Shown: positions 5,659 to 6,168 of the stretch, in pieces
How positions within the stretch are numbered: position 1 is the first letter of the stretch
How the letters are laid out: each line of letters opens with the position of its first letter
DNA from: DATKIY01 sp035543875
GTDB taxonomy: Bacteria; Actinomycetota; Actinomycetes; JAHEKZ01
DNA: 6,168 nt
Reading direction: 5' to 3'
Assembly (NCBI GenBank): GCA_035543875.1
Contig: DATKIY010000281.1
Coordinates: forward strand, 1 to 6,168
Position numbers and translations under genes: made by a program
The notes under the pieces: generated by a model
Database searches by the model: none
Seen by the model: only the letters and a program-made list of their open reading frames with translations
Told to the model about the DNA's origin: nothing

Positions 5659-6168
5659 ATGACCGACCAAGCCTCAGACCCAGATATGTCGCCGGACGAT
5701 GGCCCAATCAGGGTCTTTCTCCTTGACGACCATGAGGTCGTCCGTCGGGGCTTGAAGGACTTGCTTGAGGCCGACGGCGATATTGAGGTGGTCGGCGAAG
5801 CGGGCTTGGTCGCAGAGGCGCTACGGCGACTGCCTACGCTGCGCCCGCACGTGGCCGTCCTCGACGGCAGACTCCCGGACGGGTCTGGGATTGATGTTTG
5901 TCGGGAGCTGCGCTCGAACTACCCCGATGTTGCGACGATCATCTTGACGTCGTACGACGACGATGAGGCGCTATTCGCCGCGATCATGGCCGGCGCCGCC
6001 GGGTACGTCCTCAAGCAGATCCGAGGGAACGACCTGGTCGATGCAGTACGTCGAGTCGCTGCCGGCCAATCACTGCTCGACCCTGCGGTCACCGCGCAAG
6101 TACTCGACCGGCTACGTGCCGGGCCAGCGCAGGACGCCGCTTTACTTCCGCTCACTGCTCAGGAGACA
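5659..6168 (+). CDS. devR: DosR/DevR-like NarL-family response regulator (partial, 3' end outside window)
   Basis: This is a DNA-binding two-component regulator. The 170 visible codons are open to the window edge. The receiver domain spans about 17-135: acidic pair D23-D24 in FLLDDHEVVRRGL, phospho-acceptor D69 in VAVLDGRLPDG, the conserved Thr97 in ILTSYDDDEA and Lys119 in AGAAGYVLKQI. A linker with AAGQSLLDPAVTAQVLDRLR (134-153) follows, then LTAQET (165-170), the very start of a LuxR-type HTH. Long stretches closely resemble Mycobacterium tuberculosis DosR/DevR, including DDHEVVRRGL, DLLEAD, VVGEAG, GRLPDGSGI and GQSLLD. The start is ATG at 5659 with only weak CAGG upstream; it gives about 15 extra acidic residues before the receiver, and an in-frame ATG at 5686 is an alternative. 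No sensor kinase is visible in the window. It probably responds to hypoxia/NO through a DosS-like kinase, inferred from the family. Confidence 0.88.
   Translation, partial: MTDQASDPDMSPDDGPIRVFLLDDHEVVRRGLKDLLEADGDIEVVGEAGLVAEALRRLPTLRPHVAVLDGRLPDGSGIDVCRELRSNYPDVATIILTSYDDDEALFAAIMAGAAGYVLKQIRGNDLVDAVRRVAAGQSLLDPAVTAQVLDRLRAGPAQDAALLPLTAQET

Overview
The window looks like chromosomal DNA of a high-GC Gram-positive bacterium (Actinomycetota). The evidence is GC-rich coding sequence, frequent GTG starts, tightly packed genes, a ProX-type lipoprotein transporter, and a DosR/DevR-like regulator beside an Acg-like nitroreductase. This combination is typical of mycobacteria and related actinobacteria. 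The genus cannot be fixed from the sequence alone.

Left part (1-4025) is an osmoprotectant-type (glycine betaine/carnitine/choline/proline) ABC importer of the ProXVWZ/OpuC family, split into two divergent units. On the minus strand, in order of transcription, are permease 1 (2534-1854), permease 2 (1857-1138, joined by an ATGA overlap) and the lipoprotein substrate-binding protein (1019-45). A 24-bp perfect palindrome (1-24) lies just past its stop and may be a terminator or an operator. On the plus strand are the ATPase (2537-3562) and an overlapping GNAT acetyltransferase (3546-4025). The two units start 2 bp apart if permease 1 uses its GTG, so each promoter must lie inside the gene on the other side.

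Right part (4022-6168) looks like a small hypoxia/redox-dormancy locus. A two-gene minus-strand operon encodes a DoxX-like four-helix membrane protein (5505-5041) and an Acg-like FMN nitroreductase-fold protein (5044-4022), joined by a GTGA overlap. Divergent from it is a NarL/LuxR-type response regulator very similar to mycobacterial DosR/DevR (5659 to beyond the window end, so partial). The 153-bp region between them holds two tandem sequences resembling the DosR binding box, which suggests that the regulator controls the operon and perhaps itself.

The GNAT gene and the nitroreductase gene converge and share the four bases CTAG as overlapping stop codons. There are no gene-free stretches above 300 bp, and I saw no RNA genes, mobile elements or CRISPR arrays. 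I see no clear novel system. The points most worth a second look are the back-to-back split of the transporter with a possible leaderless promoter, the DosR-like boxes, and the half-length CBS tail of the ATPase.
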